Shown: positions 51,490-61,689, numbered from the stretch's first letter. The stretch is DNA of 64,000 nucleotides from Stutzerimonas stutzeri (GCA_019056435.1 CP077641.1:124001-188000), one strand, 5' to 3'. The notes: generated by a model not told the origin, from the letters alone. Numbers and translations are program-made.

Positions 51490-51814
51490 TAACGGAAACT
51501 CCGGCCTGTAAAAAAGAGGCGCGCATTCTAACGCAGCGCGTAAAAGCGCCACCATATTATTCAGGCCATAAACCGGCCGCCCTCGCTCGCTTGGCCGCGA
51601 ACATGGCGCCAGGCGAACCCGCACAGCCTTACGATTATTGCGGGATTAGTCCTTTCAATAAGGTATTAAAGAGGCGGCCGAGCAGGACGCCCCCAGGCGC
51701 CGCCGCCATGTAAAGTTTTACAAGATTTGCGACACAACTGGCCGACACTCTTCCAGCCTAACTTTCTCGCGGGGCGACGCGTGCAAACAGGCAAACAATC
51801 TATCAATTGCTATA

Positions 51815-51843
51815 TTTACTTGCCTCATTTGCCTGTCTATCAT
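51815..51843 (+). promoter_or_regulatory. mvaT promoter in an AT-rich upstream region
   Basis: TTTACT (51815-51820), 17-base spacer, TATCAT (51838-51843), 40 bases before the mvaT ATG. The 393-base purU-mvaT gap is unusually AT-rich in its right half. MvaT/H-NS proteins prefer such DNA, so self-repression is likely but inferred. No further gene seen in the gap. Confidence 0.55.
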
Positions 51844-51882
51844 TGTCAACACTTGCGTTCCAACCTATACCAAGGAAGTGAC

Positions 51883-52259
51883 ATGTCGCTGATCAATGAA
51901 TACCGCGCTACCGAAGAAGCCATCAAGGAACTTCAGGAACGCCTGAAGTCTCTGTCCGCTGACGAGAAGCTCAAAAAGAGCTTGAATTCGAGGGCAAGCT
52001 GCGTGAGTTGATGGGTGAATACCAGAAGTCGCTTCGCGACATCATTGCACTGCTGGATCCCGACGCCCGTAACAGCAAGCCTTCCCGTACGGCCAAGGCC
52101 CCCGCCGCTACCAAGCGTGCGCGCCGCGTCAAACAGTACAAGAACCCCCACAACGGCGAAGTGATTGAAACCAAGGGCGGCAATCACAAGACCTTGAAAG
52201 AGTGGAAGGCTCAGTGGGGCTCCGACGAAGTCGAGAGCTGGGCCACCCTGCTCGGCTAA
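51883..52259 (+). CDS. mvaT: H-NS-family xenogeneic silencer MvaT (frameshifted)
   Basis: 125 aa after repair. N-terminal oligomerisation helix 'MSLINEYRATEEAIKELQER', then one G missing near 51978 (AAAAAGAG for AAAAAGGAG), then 'MGEYQKSLRDIIALLDPDAR', a basic linker and the AT-hook-like DNA-binding end 'NPHNGEVIETKGGNHKTLKE'. MvaT silences AT-rich foreign genes in Pseudomonas. The unrepaired reading would stop after 42 codons. GGAAG ribosome site. Confidence 0.93.
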
Positions 52260-52277
52260 GCGTAAGGCGTCATCCAG

Positions 52278-52313
52278 AGCCATTCGGTCCCAGGCGGGCC
52301 GAATGGCTTTTTT
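52278..52313 (+). terminator. Terminator of mvaT
   Basis: AGCCATTCGGTCC / GGGCCGAATGGCT with a five-base loop and one G-T pair, followed by seven T; about 20 bases after the stop. Confidence 0.92.
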
Positions 52314-52327
52314 ATTTCATGGATTCA

Positions 52328-53751
52328 TCAGTGGCAGTCGAATTGCCGACGCAGGCGCGCAGCGTGTGCCGCCCATTGTTCCAGAAGCGCGATTTGCTCT
52401 CGTGACGCTGTGTTTCGCGCCAGCACTAGGCTGTTTTCAAATTGCGCCAGGGTGTTGGGCGCCCCCACTCGGCCAGCATAAGCCGTTTACGGCAGAAGTC
52501 CTTCCAACGTCGAGTTTCCTCGGCCGACAGGCTTTCCGGGTAGTTTCGAGCGCGATAGCGGAAATGCAGCTCAGGCAAACGCGGGTCGTCAAAAGGCAGC
52601 GATGCCGCGCATTGTTGCCCGAGCGTTCTAACCTGCTCGCAAAGCCCTTTATCACGATCACCGATAAAGCCGTCATAAAGTTGCTGCTCAGGGTCGTCCA
52701 CTCCTGCGAAGGTTTCATCCCGATAAATATCGGCCAGTTTCGGCTGCCATTCCGCTTGGCGCCGACGCAACTCTTGCGCGCGGCGTTCACAGCCGTCGAG
52801 ATCGAGACCGAGGCGCTCTATATCCGCCGGGCGCAATACAGACAGCGGCGCGACTACCGGGCAACGGTTTATATGCAGCAGTTTCAACGGCACGGGATGT
52901 TTCGTACCCAGGTCCTCATGCCGGGTATATAAACGGTCACGGAGTGCGTCGCCACCTTCGTCCCACAACGGACTGCACTCAGCGCCGAGATCACAGACGA
53001 TCAAGGCATTGCGATTGCGCGGGTGCCAGGCCAGGGGAAGCACGACCGCCAGATAATGCCGGGCCGCTGAAAAACGCCCCGAAACATGGACCATCGGCTT
53101 GAGCAGTTGGACCTGTTCCATAACGGCCTGCTTTCGACGCAGACGGTACAAATAATCAAAGAGCCGTCGCTGGCGATCACGAATCAGGCGGGCCAAGCCA
53201 ATCGTGGCTCGGACATCGGACAGCGCATCGTGGGCCTGGAGGTGCTCCAGGCCATTGGCGGCACTCAGCCGCTCCAGCTTGAGCGTGACGCGGCCGTCCT
53301 CCTCGGGCCAGCACAACCCCTCCGGACGCAGCGCGTAGGCGGTGCGCACAAGGTCGATCAGATCCCAGCGGCTGTTGCCGCCTTGCCATTCGCGCGCGTA
53401 GGGATCGTAAAAGTTGCGGTACAGGCTGTAACGCAGCACCTCGTCGTCAAAACGCAACGTGTTGTAACCGGCTCCACAAGTCCCCGGTTGTGCCAGCTCC
53501 GCGTGCAACCGTTCGATGAACGCCGACTCGGGCATCCCATTTTCGGCCAGTATGGCGGGCGTGATGCCTGTTACCAGGCACGCCGCGGGATGCGGCAGGA
53601 TATCGTCGCTGAGGCGGCAATAGAGATTCAGCGGCTCACCGACCTCCTCGAGCGCCTCATTGGTGCGAATCCCGGCCACCTGCAACGGGCGATCGCAGCG
53701 CGGCGAAATACCTGTGGTTTCGAAGTCGTACCAGAAGATGCTGGGCGTCAC
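52328..53751 (-). CDS. sbcB: Exodeoxyribonuclease I (frameshifted near the end)
   Basis: 474 aa after repair. 3'-5' single-strand DNA exonuclease. DEDD motifs: 'FWYDFETTGISPRCDRPLQ', 'GAGYNTLRFDDEVLRYSLYR' and 'HDALSDVRATIGLARLI'. One C is missing at 52462-52466; beyond it the correct tail 'LVLARNTASREQIALLEQW' continues to a stop at 52328. As written the product would stop 33 residues early at 52426. Convergent with mvaT. Confidence 0.92.
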
Positions 53752-53972
53752 GAAAAACTCCTTGTCGAGCGAGGGTTCAGTCTAGCGCTGACCGGGTGAC
53801 ACCGGGCGGCTTCTGTACCGGGTTCGGACACATCTCGCCCAGGACGCCGGGGCACGCTTCACAAGTTTCAACCATGCTCCGCGTGCGGAACACTGGAATG
53901 CGCCCTCGGCGATTGCCCAAACCCTCGACAGACGCATAGCATCTGCGCACGCCCCCGCCGCGAGTTACCGCA

Positions 53973-54679
53973 TTGCTACCCTTCCATCACGCTCAGCCGC
54001 TGCTCGACAACCGCTACCGGGTCGAAACGCCGGAGGGAGTCGACCTGCTGCTTCGTCCAGCAGGGCTGGTCCCGCGGGCCATTGCGTTCGCCATCGATCT
54101 GGCGATCCGTGCCGCGATCGTGCTGATCCTGGGGCTGGGCTTGGGTGCGCTCGGCAAGTTCGGGCTGGGCATCGGCGCACTGCTGCTTTTTCTTGTGCAG
54201 TGGTGGTACATGGTCCTTTTCGAAGTGCTGTACCAGGGCCGTACGCCTGGCAAGCGCTGGCTCGGACTGCGGGTCGTGCATGACGATGGCACGCCGGTCG
54301 GCTGGGCCTCGTCGCTGACGCGCAACCTGCTGCGTTTTGTCGATCTGCTGCCCTTCGGCTATTTTCTCGGCGCGCTGTCCTGCCTCTGGCACCCCGCCTT
54401 CAAACGGCTGGGCGATCTGGCGGCGGGCACGCTGGTCGTCTACAGCGAACGCAAGCTCGAGCGCCCCCAGTTACCGGCAGCGGAAAGCCAGCCGGCCCCG
54501 TTTCCCTGAGCCAAAGCGAGCAACAGGCACTGATCAGCTTCGCCGAGCGCCAGGCCGGCCTCTCGGGTGAGCGCCGTCAGGAGCTGGCCGGACTGATCGC
54601 CGAACCGCTGGCCGTGCCACCCGAGCGAGCCGAAGCCCGAATCAACGGCATCGCCCGCGGGCTGATGGGGCAGCCATGA
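53973..54679 (+). CDS. RDD-domain membrane protein (frameshifted)
   Basis: 235 aa after repair. RDD domain (three or so helices): 'GLVPRAIAFAIDLAIRAAIV' with the Arg-Asp pair, 'LYQGRTPGKRWLGLRVVHDD'. TTG at 53973 is used for want of a better start. As written the frame stops at 54509. One base missing near 54500 (CCC for CCCC) joins 'SQSEQQALISFAERQAGLSG', a helical tail ending 'GIARGLMGQP' whose TGA overlaps the next ATG by four bases. Function unknown; first gene of the MoxR operon. Confidence 0.82.
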
Positions 54680-55659
54680 AGCAGAGCCGGTTCGAACAGT
54701 TGCACCAGCATGAGTGGCAAGCTTTCGACGACACCCTGCACGCCCTCGAACAGGGCAAGGCCCGACAGGCCCTAGGACTAGCGGACTTTCCCGCCGCCTA
54801 TCGGCGCGTCTGCCACCACCTGGCGCTGGCTCGCGCACGCGGCTACAGCCCTCACGCCACGGAACATTTGCAGCAGCTGGCCCAGCGTGGTCATCAACAG
54901 CTCTACCGTCATCGCAGCCCGCTGGCCAGCCGCGTGCTCGGCTTTCTGCTGGGCGGTTTTGGCCGGCTCGTGCGCGCCGAATGGCGCTATGTACTGGCGT
55001 CGAGCCTAGCCTTCTACCTGTGCCTGATCGGCATGGGCGCGCTGGTGCTGGCCTATCCGGACCTGGTTTACAGCGTGATCGGCCCGGAGCAGGTCCGCGA
55101 GATGGAGGCCATGTACGATCCGGACGCCAGCCGCCTCGGCCGGTTCGGCGAGCGCAGTTCCGGCGACGACTGGGTGATGTTCGGCTATTACGTGATGAAC
55201 AACATCGGCATCGCTTTCCAGACATTCGCCGGCGGCCTGCTGTTCGGACTGGGCAGCCTGTTCTATCTGATCTTCAACGGACTGGTGATCGGCGCCGTCG
55301 CAGGGCACCTGACCGGTATCGGCTATCACCAGCCGTTCTGGTCGTTCGTCATCGGCCATGGCGCATTCGAACTGACAGCAATCACGCTGGCCGGAGCTGC
55401 CGGGTTGCGGCTCGGGGCCGCCCTGGTTGCGCCGGGCCGTCACCGCCGCGCCGACGCCTTGCGACTTGCCGCCCATCCCGCGATTCGGCTGATCGCTGGC
55501 GCGACCTTCTTGCTGTTCATCGCAGCCTTCATCGAGGCGTACTGGTCGTCGATGACCTTCGCCAGCCCTGCCGTGAAATATGCTGTCGGAACAGCCCTCT
55601 GGCTGTCGGTCGGCCTGTATCTGATGCTGAGCGGCAGGACGCAACATGCGCCTGAGTGA
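54676..55659 (+). CDS. SpoIIM-like (stage II sporulation protein M family) membrane protein
   Basis: 327 aa. A soluble N-terminal helical part of about 90 residues is followed by four or five membrane segments with 'MFGYYVMNNIGIAFQTFAGG' and 'GHGAFELTAITLAGAAGLRL' (the H-G-x-x-E motif). Homologous to the membrane part of Bacillus SpoIIM, but widespread in non-sporulating bacteria beside MoxR/DUF58 genes. Role there unknown. Intact; overlaps its neighbours on both sides (4 and 14 bases). Confidence 0.88.
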   Translation: MKQSRFEQLHQHEWQAFDDTLHALEQGKARQALGLADFPAAYRRVCHHLALARARGYSPHATEHLQQLAQRGHQQLYRHRSPLASRVLGFLLGGFGRLVRAEWRYVLASSLAFYLCLIGMGALVLAYPDLVYSVIGPEQVREMEAMYDPDASRLGRFGERSSGDDWVMFGYYVMNNIGIAFQTFAGGLLFGLGSLFYLIFNGLVIGAVAGHLTGIGYHQPFWSFVIGHGAFELTAITLAGAAGLRLGAALVAPGRHRRADALRLAAHPAIRLIAGATFLLFIAAFIEAYWSSMTFASPAVKYAVGTALWLSVGLYLMLSGRTQHAPE

Positions 55660-57216
55660 CATCAATCTGGCGATCCGCCCCCGCAGTGCCTGGGAGGCAC
55701 TGGACCTCGGTATTCTTCTCGCCCGGAGGCAGATCGGCCTGCTGGCGCTCAGTTGGGCCCTGCTGACGCTGCCGGTTTTCGCGGCCCTGACGCTGGCGCT
55801 GTGGCGCTATCCGACGCTATCGCTGCTGGTGTTCTGGTGGCTTAAACCGCTGTTCGAACGCCTGCCGCTGTATATCCTGTCAAGCTCGCTGTTTGGAGAT
55901 ACCCCGACACTGAGGCGCTGCGCCAAGGCATTGCCGGGCCTCCTTCGCCCCCAATGGTTCGCCAGCCTGACTTGGCGGCGCTTCAGCCTGACACGCAGTT
56001 TCGATCTGCCCGTGCTGCAGCTCGAGGGTCTGTCGGGCCCGGCACGCAAGCGCCGTCTGGCCGTGCTCGGGCAGCGCAGCAGTGGCACCGCGAGCTGGCT
56101 GACGATCGTCGGCATGCATCTGGAGGGCGCCCTTTCGCTGGGTTTGCTCGCCTTGCTCTACCTGTTGATCCCAGCGCAGATGCTCGCGGACTGGAACTGG
56201 CAGGACCTGATCGGCGCGAGTCAGCAATGGCTGTGGGCCGAGCACCTCTCCAACCTGCTTTACGCCTTGGTTCTCATTGTCTGGGAACCGATCTACGTCG
56301 CCTGTGGGTTCAGTCTTTACCTGAATCGGCGCACGGTGCTGGAAGCCTGGGACATCGAATTGAACTTCCGCCGGTTGCGCGAACGCCTGCAACCGGTGCT
56401 GCCGATGCTGGCGCTCGGCCTCAGCCTCTTTCTTGTCTTCGGCCCTGCCGAACAGGCCAATGCCGAGGCGCCGCCTGGACCACGCGACTCCGTGCAACCG
56501 GCGCCAATGCCAGCAGATCCCAAGGACGAGCGCCTGCTCAACCAATCGTTGACCAGTCAGGCAGCGAGCGAACAGATTCATGCCCTGCTCGACAAGCCTC
56601 CCTTTCGCAATCGAGAAACGGTGACCCGTTGGCGCTTCGGCGACGACGACACCGAACAGGCACCGGGCTGGCTGCAACGCCTGCTTGAATCGCTGTTGCG
56701 CAGCGACAACGCCGGACACAGCCTGGACAACCTCACACGGGTCGTCGAGGTACTGCTGTGGTGTGCGCTGTTCGCCCTGATCGCCTTTGCGCTGTGGCGC
56801 TACCGCAGCTGGATCACCCTTCACGTCGGCCGGCTGCGCCGCCCTCTCGCACGTCACGACAGGCCCAACCCGTCCAGCTGTTCGGCCTGGACCTGACACC
56901 CGAGCAGTTGCCCGACGACATAGCCGCTACCGTGGAACGGCTATGGGCCGACAAACCGCGCGAAGCGCTGGGGCTGCTGTACCGGGCACTCCTCAGCCGA
57001 CTGCTGCATGACCGGCAACTGCCCTTGCGGGAAGCACATACCGAGAATGAAGTGCTTGCCCTGACCCGCCAGGAGACACCGCAATTGCAGGCGTACGTCG
57101 AGGCCGTCACCGGTCATTGGCTCGCACTGGCCTATGGGCACCACCTGCCGGCTGACGATACGACAGCCGCGCTCTGCCAACGCTGGCGCGAGCTGTTCGA
57201 GAGAGGCGCGTCATGA
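55646..57216 (+). CDS. DUF4129-domain multi-pass membrane protein (frameshifted)
   Basis: About 523 aa after repair. Several N-terminal membrane helices ('IGLLALSWALLTLPVFAALT'), a polar region about 290-360, one more helix ('LLWCALFALIAFALWRY') and a cytosolic C-terminal DUF4129 domain 'DKPREALGLLYRALLSRLLH', 'TENEVLALTRQETPQLQAYV'. A base is missing near 56855, where 'RPLARH' should continue into 'QAQPVQLFGLDLTPEQ'. Function unknown; in other bacteria the domain accompanies transglutaminase or MoxR genes. Confidence 0.8.
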
Positions 57217-58376
57217 GCCGCCGGCTGACCCTGCTCCTCGCTTCGCTGGTCGTACTGATCGGCCTCTTGCTGGCCTACCTGGCAAGCAAGGCCACCCCCT
57301 ATGAAGAAGTCGTCGAACACGGCCCGGCGCCGGAGGTCGCGGCCGATCCCTATCTGGCGGCACGGCAGTTCCTCATCGCGCAGGGTCGTCAGGTCGCACG
57401 AACCTCCGGGCTTGAGCGCCAGCCCGAAGGGCACCCATCCAGCCAGGTGCTGCTGATGCTCGGCGACCGCAGCGAAATGACGCCGACGCAGACGGAACGG
57501 CTGTTGGACTGGGTTGCCGAGGGTGGACATCTGGTCTTTGTCGCCGAGCAAATCTGGGACGAAACAACCGAGCGCAGCGGCGACCTGCTGCTCGACGCGC
57601 TGGAATTGCAACAGCACGAGACAGCAGCCGACCCCACCGCGCGAGACACGGCCACCGAGCAGCGCGCCCCGCAGCCGCGACTGACCCGCCTGTACCTGGA
57701 AAACGAAGATGCACCTGCCTTTCTCGCCTTCGACACAGGTTTCCACCTTTACGATGCCGGCCACCGCGCCCACGCCTGGGCCAACAGCGACGATGCCACG
57801 CACATGCTGCAGCTGCGGCATGGTCAGGGCCTGATCACTGCGCTAACGGACGCCTGGATCTGGCAGAACGCGCAGATCGGTCAATACGATCACGCCTGGC
57901 TGCTCTGGTACCTGACCCAGGATCGGGATGTTCAGCTGGCCTACGACACGGAACAGGACAGCCTGCTCCGGCTCGTGATGCGCCATTTTCCCGAAGCGCT
58001 CGCGGCCCTGCTCATCATGGTGCTGCTGGGCGCCTGGCATGTCGGGCAACGGCACGGTCCACTGATCGAGACGAATGATCGCAGCAGGCGTCGGCTACAG
58101 GAGCATCTGCGGGCCAGCGCCGATTTCCTTTACCGACGGGCCGGACCAAACCACCTGCTCGAGACCCTCCAGGCCGACGTCCATCGCCGCATTCGATCCC
58201 GCCATCCCGGTTTCGACCAGTTGCCTCGCGACCAGCAGTACCAGCGCCTGGCCGCGCTCTGCCAGCTGCCCACCCAATACATCGAACAAGCCCTGAGCCG
58301 CCCTGCCAAGGCGCTCGGTGCTGCTGAATTCACCCGTCAGGTCACCTACCTGCAACGCATCAGGAACTCTCTATGA
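57213..58376 (+). CDS. DUF4350-domain membrane protein
   Basis: 387 aa, intact. N-terminal helix ('LLLASLVVLIGLLLAYLA'), a large periplasmic part resembling a class I glutamine-amidotransferase-like DUF4350 fold ('LLDWVAEGGHLVFVAEQIW'), then a second helix ('ALAALLIMVLLGAWHVGQRH') and a cytosolic C-terminal domain rich in Arg. Start and stop overlap neighbours by ATGA. Function unknown; a typical partner of MoxR and DUF58 proteins. Confidence 0.82.
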   Translation: MSRRLTLLLASLVVLIGLLLAYLASKATPYEEVVEHGPAPEVAADPYLAARQFLIAQGRQVARTSGLERQPEGHPSSQVLLMLGDRSEMTPTQTERLLDWVAEGGHLVFVAEQIWDETTERSGDLLLDALELQQHETAADPTARDTATEQRAPQPRLTRLYLENEDAPAFLAFDTGFHLYDAGHRAHAWANSDDATHMLQLRHGQGLITALTDAWIWQNAQIGQYDHAWLLWYLTQDRDVQLAYDTEQDSLLRLVMRHFPEALAALLIMVLLGAWHVGQRHGPLIETNDRSRRRLQEHLRASADFLYRRAGPNHLLETLQADVHRRIRSRHPGFDQLPRDQQYQRLAALCQLPTQYIEQALSRPAKALGAAEFTRQVTYLQRIRNSL

Positions 58377-59377
58377 GCGAAGCCACAGGCGAACCACAAC
58401 CGGCTGCCAATCCCAGCAGCCAGCGCGAACGCGCCAGTCAGCTGGTGCAGGCCCTGCGCCACGAATTGCACAAGGCCGTCATCGGTCAGCATGAAGTCGT
58501 CGACGGCGTCCTCACCGCACTTGTCGCAGCCGGCCATGTTCTGGTCGAGGGCGTGCCGGGTCTGGGCAAGACCCTCCTGGTCCGAGCGCTGGCCCGCTGC
58601 TTCGGTGGCGAGTTCGCACGCATTCAGTTCACCCCTGACCTCATGCCCAGCGACATCACGGGCCACGCGGTCTACGACCTGGCCAGCGAACAGTTCAAGC
58701 TGCGCAAAGGGCCGGTGTTCACCAACCTGCTGCTCGCCGACGAGATCAACCGCGCCCCGGCAAAAACCCAGGCCGCCTTGCTTGAGGTGATGCAGGAACG
58801 CCAGGTGACGCTCGAAGGCCGTGCGCTCGCGGCGCCGCAGCCCTTTCTGGTCATGGCGACACAAAATCCCATCGAGCAGGAGGGCACCTATCCGTTGCCC
58901 GAGGCTGAGCTGGACCGCTTCATGCTGATGCTACGCATGGACTACCCACGGGCCGACGAAGAGCAGCAACTGGTGCGCCAGGCGACGCGCTCGGCACGCG
59001 CCGACATCATCGAGGTCAGCGGCCTTCGCGTCATCCTGCAAGCGAAGGACGTGCAAGCGCTGCAGAAGATCGCCAGCGAACTGACGGTCGATGATCAGGT
59101 GCTCGACTATGCGGTACGTCTGGCCAGGGCCACCCGCGACTGGCCAGGCTTGTCGCTCGGCGCCGGCCCACGGGCTTCCATCGCTCTGGTGCGCTGCGGA
59201 AGGGCCAGGGCGCTATTGCGCGGCGCGGATTTCGTCATTCCGGACGACATCAAGGGTTGTGCCCTGGCCGTGCTGCGGCACCGGGTCAGGCTATCGCCGG
59301 AACTCGACATCGAGGGTACCTCGGTGGATCAGGTGCTGTCGCAGCTGCTCGACCAGGTCCCGGCGCCACGCCTGTGA
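58373..59377 (+). CDS. MoxR-family AAA+ ATPase
   Basis: 334 aa, intact. Walker A 'EGVPGLGKTLLVRALAR' (residues 59-75), Walker B 'NLLLADEINRAPAKTQAALL' near 118-137, sensor 1 Asn in 'LVMATQNPIEQEGTYPLPEA', arginine finger region 'ELDRFMLMLRMDYP' and sensor 2 'GPRASIALVRCGRARAL'. MoxR proteins act as chaperone-like ATPases that activate partner proteins, usually encoded next door. Here partners would be DUF58 and the membrane proteins upstream. Confidence 0.93.
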   Translation: MSEATGEPQPAANPSSQRERASQLVQALRHELHKAVIGQHEVVDGVLTALVAAGHVLVEGVPGLGKTLLVRALARCFGGEFARIQFTPDLMPSDITGHAVYDLASEQFKLRKGPVFTNLLLADEINRAPAKTQAALLEVMQERQVTLEGRALAAPQPFLVMATQNPIEQEGTYPLPEAELDRFMLMLRMDYPRADEEQQLVRQATRSARADIIEVSGLRVILQAKDVQALQKIASELTVDDQVLDYAVRLARATRDWPGLSLGAGPRASIALVRCGRARALLRGADFVIPDDIKGCALAVLRHRVRLSPELDIEGTSVDQVLSQLLDQVPAPRL

Positions 59378-60732
59378 CCGCGACCCTCAGGCAGCGCTCA
59401 CGATGACGCCCTCCGAAAGCTGATACAGGCCGTCGGCGCCCTCTTCGCCTTGGGCCTTTTCATGGGTGTACTGGACGCACTCGGACATGCGCTGCCAGAC
59501 ATCATCAGCGCCGCCTGGTGGGGACTGCTGCTGTGCCTGGCGCTGTTCGCCACCCTGGATGGCCGTGCACTACGGCGCCTGCCCTCACCGACGGCCCGCC
59601 GGACACTGCCGACCAACCTCGCGTTGGGCCGCTGGCATGACGTGCAGCTCGAACTCGGCACGCCGACCGAGGCCCCTTGCTGCTGGACGTATTCGATCAT
59701 GTGCCCTCAGCCTTTCTCTGCCAATCACTGCCGCAACAGGTCAGCCTGCTGCCCGGCCAGCGCGGGCGGATCGTCTATCAACTCTGCCCTCAGCGCCGCG
59801 GCGCTCATCGTTTCGAAGCGTGCGAGGTGCGCCTCTACAGCCGCTGGCGATTCTGGCGTCAGCGCAGAGCCTTGGCACTGGTATCGGAAACCCGCGTGTA
59901 CCCCGACTTCACCCGCCTGCATGGCGCACCGCTGATGGCCGTCGACAGCTGGCTGAACCGCCTGGGAATCCGCCAGCAGCCACGCCGCGGGCTGGGCCTG
60001 GATTTCCACCAGCTACGCGAGTTCCGCGAAGGTGACACCACCCGGCAGATCGACTGGAAGGCCACCGCCCGCAAACGGACCCTGATCGTGCGCGAATATC
60101 AGGACGAGCGGGACCAGCAATTGCTGCTCCTGCTCGATTGCGGCCGACGGATGCGCAGCCAGGATGATGCGCTGTCGCACTTCGATCACGCTCTGAACGC
60201 GACGCTGCTGCTGAGTTACGTCGCGTTGCGCCAGGGAGATGCCATCGGATGCCAGGCTTTCGCCACGCCACAGGAGCGCTTCATCGCGCCGGCCAAGGGC
60301 CAGGCTCAGCTGACGACGCTGCTCAACGGCGTCTATGACCTGGAGAACAGCCAACTGCCCGCCGACTACGAGCAAGCCGCCGCCGCACTGCTCGGACGAC
60401 AGAAGCGCCGCGCGCTGGTGGTGATCATCAGCAACCTGCGCGACGAAGACGACGAAAACCTGCTTGGTGCCGTGCGGCAATTGTCCCGGCGTCATCGCGT
60501 CCTGGTGGTGAGCCTGCGAGAGAAGGTGCTCGACGAACTGCGCCAGCACCCCGTCGAGGGCTTCGCCGAGGCGCTGGACTATGGCGGTGCGATCGCTTAC
60601 CTCGACGCCCGGGATCGTCTGCACGAACGGCTGGCGGCGCAGGGAATACCCGTGCTCGACGCGCGCCCCGAGGAGCTCGGCCCAGCCTTGATCAGCCGCT
60701 ACCTCGCGTGGAAGAAAGGCGGTGTGCTGTAA
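59374..60732 (+). CDS. DUF58-domain (VWA-like) protein (two frameshifts)
   Basis: About 452 aa after repair. Proposed start GTG at 59374, overlapping the MoxR stop (GTGA). One extra base near 59400 and one missing at 59673-59676 ('PTEAP' to 'LLDVFDHVPSAFL'). Two N-terminal helices ('VGALFALGLFMGVLDALGHA', 'AAWWGLLLCLALFATL'), a beta-rich part, then the DUF58 signature 'REFREGDTTRQIDWKATARK' and a VWA-like fold 'QQLLLLLDCGRRM'. Membrane anchored. MoxR's likely client. Without the repair only an N-truncated ORF is found. Confidence 0.88.
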
Positions 60733-60745
60733 GCGAGCAAGAACG

Positions 60746-61177
60746 TCAGGTTCCGTGGCAGCGGTCCTGATCGACCCGGTGGGTTGGCGGGTCGGTCCGC
60801 GGCAGACGCGCCGGCGGGATCTGCTGGATCGGGCGGAAGCTGAAATAGTGATGCAGCGCGTCTATCATGTCGCGGATCTCCGCCGGCGGTGAGATCAGCG
60901 CGAAACCCGAATCGAAGCTGCCCGGTGTGACGTCCTCGCGCGACCAAAGGCAGGTCGCGCTGAAATCCACGCAGCGCAGCTGGCCGTGCTGCCCCGGTAT
61001 CTTCAGGCGCATGTCGAAACGAACATCGGTCATCATCGGGTAGGGGCTGATGAGCATCAGGCCGCCTTCGGACAGGTTGCCGATGAAGCCCAGCGGCTTG
61101 TCGGTATAACGGTTGAAAACGTTCAGGTAATAGGGCAACTGGTGTCGCTGGATGCTGCGCTGGTTGAGCATGTTCAT
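60746..61177 (-). CDS. PilZ-domain protein
   Basis: 143 aa. Short c-di-GMP-receptor-type domain: an N-terminal Arg-containing start ('NQRSIQRHQLPYYLNVFNRY') and 'NLSEGGLMLISPYPM' corresponding to the [D/N]xSxxG motif. The canonical RxxxR is imperfect (RSIQRHQ), so c-di-GMP binding is uncertain. Polar Pro/Arg-rich tail. Convergent with DUF58, 13 bases apart. Two starts (61177, 61171) are possible. Confidence 0.85.
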   Translation of the reverse strand: MNMLNQRSIQRHQLPYYLNVFNRYTDKPLGFIGNLSEGGLMLISPYPMMTDVRFDMRLKIPGQHGQLRCVDFSATCLWSREDVTPGSFDSGFALISPPAEIRDMIDALHHYFSFRPIQQIPPARLPRTDPPTHRVDQDRCHGT

Positions 61178-61225
61178 CGTTCCGGGCCTGCCACCAAGTG
61201 TCTACACTGCCGCCGTTCCGGCCAC

Positions 61226-61654
61226 TCAGCTGCAGTTCTGACTAATACGACTGGCCAACTGCCGCCGCGCCGCCCCTAACTCATCCTCACTGTAGTAGAC
61301 ACGCTCACCCTTTGCATCGACGCGGAAATAGCGCCCGCCCCGGTTGAGCAAAGCCAGCTCCTCATTCAGCCGACCGCACAGCTGGCGCCGTTCGCGCTGC
61401 CGTTCGCCAGCCAGCCGCTCGGCCGCGGCCTGCTCGTCACGTCGCGCCTCGAAGAAGCGCTCGGTGCGCGCTTCGCGCTCGCGCGTTGCCTCGTCGCGCT
61501 CGACGACCTGGGGACGCACATCGACCAGCTCGGCGCCCGGACGTGGGCGGGACTCGAAATGCACGTTTCCCTGCGGGTCGACCCAGCGGTAGATCTCGGC
61601 GCCCGACAAGGGTGTAAACGACAGCCCGGCCAACAGCATCAGCATTCGGTGCAT
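61226..61654 (-). CDS. DUF4124-domain periplasmic protein
   Basis: 142 aa. Signal peptide 'MHRMLMLLAGLSFTPLSGA', then the DUF4124 start 'EIYRWVDPQGNVHFESRPRP', a long Arg/Glu-rich helix ('ARTERFFEARRDEQAAAERL') and an end with a C-terminal Cys. Typical gammaproteobacterial periplasmic proteins of unknown function. AAGGAA before ATG. Downstream of the small lipoprotein-like gene. Confidence 0.82.
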   Translation of the reverse strand: MHRMLMLLAGLSFTPLSGAEIYRWVDPQGNVHFESRPRPGAELVDVRPQVVERDEATREREARTERFFEARRDEQAAAERLAGERQRERRQLCGRLNEELALLNRGGRYFRVDAKGERVYYSEDELGAARRQLASRISQNCS

Positions 61655-61689
61655 GGGTTCCTTCCCGACCGGCCATGGGCCGGCCCATT

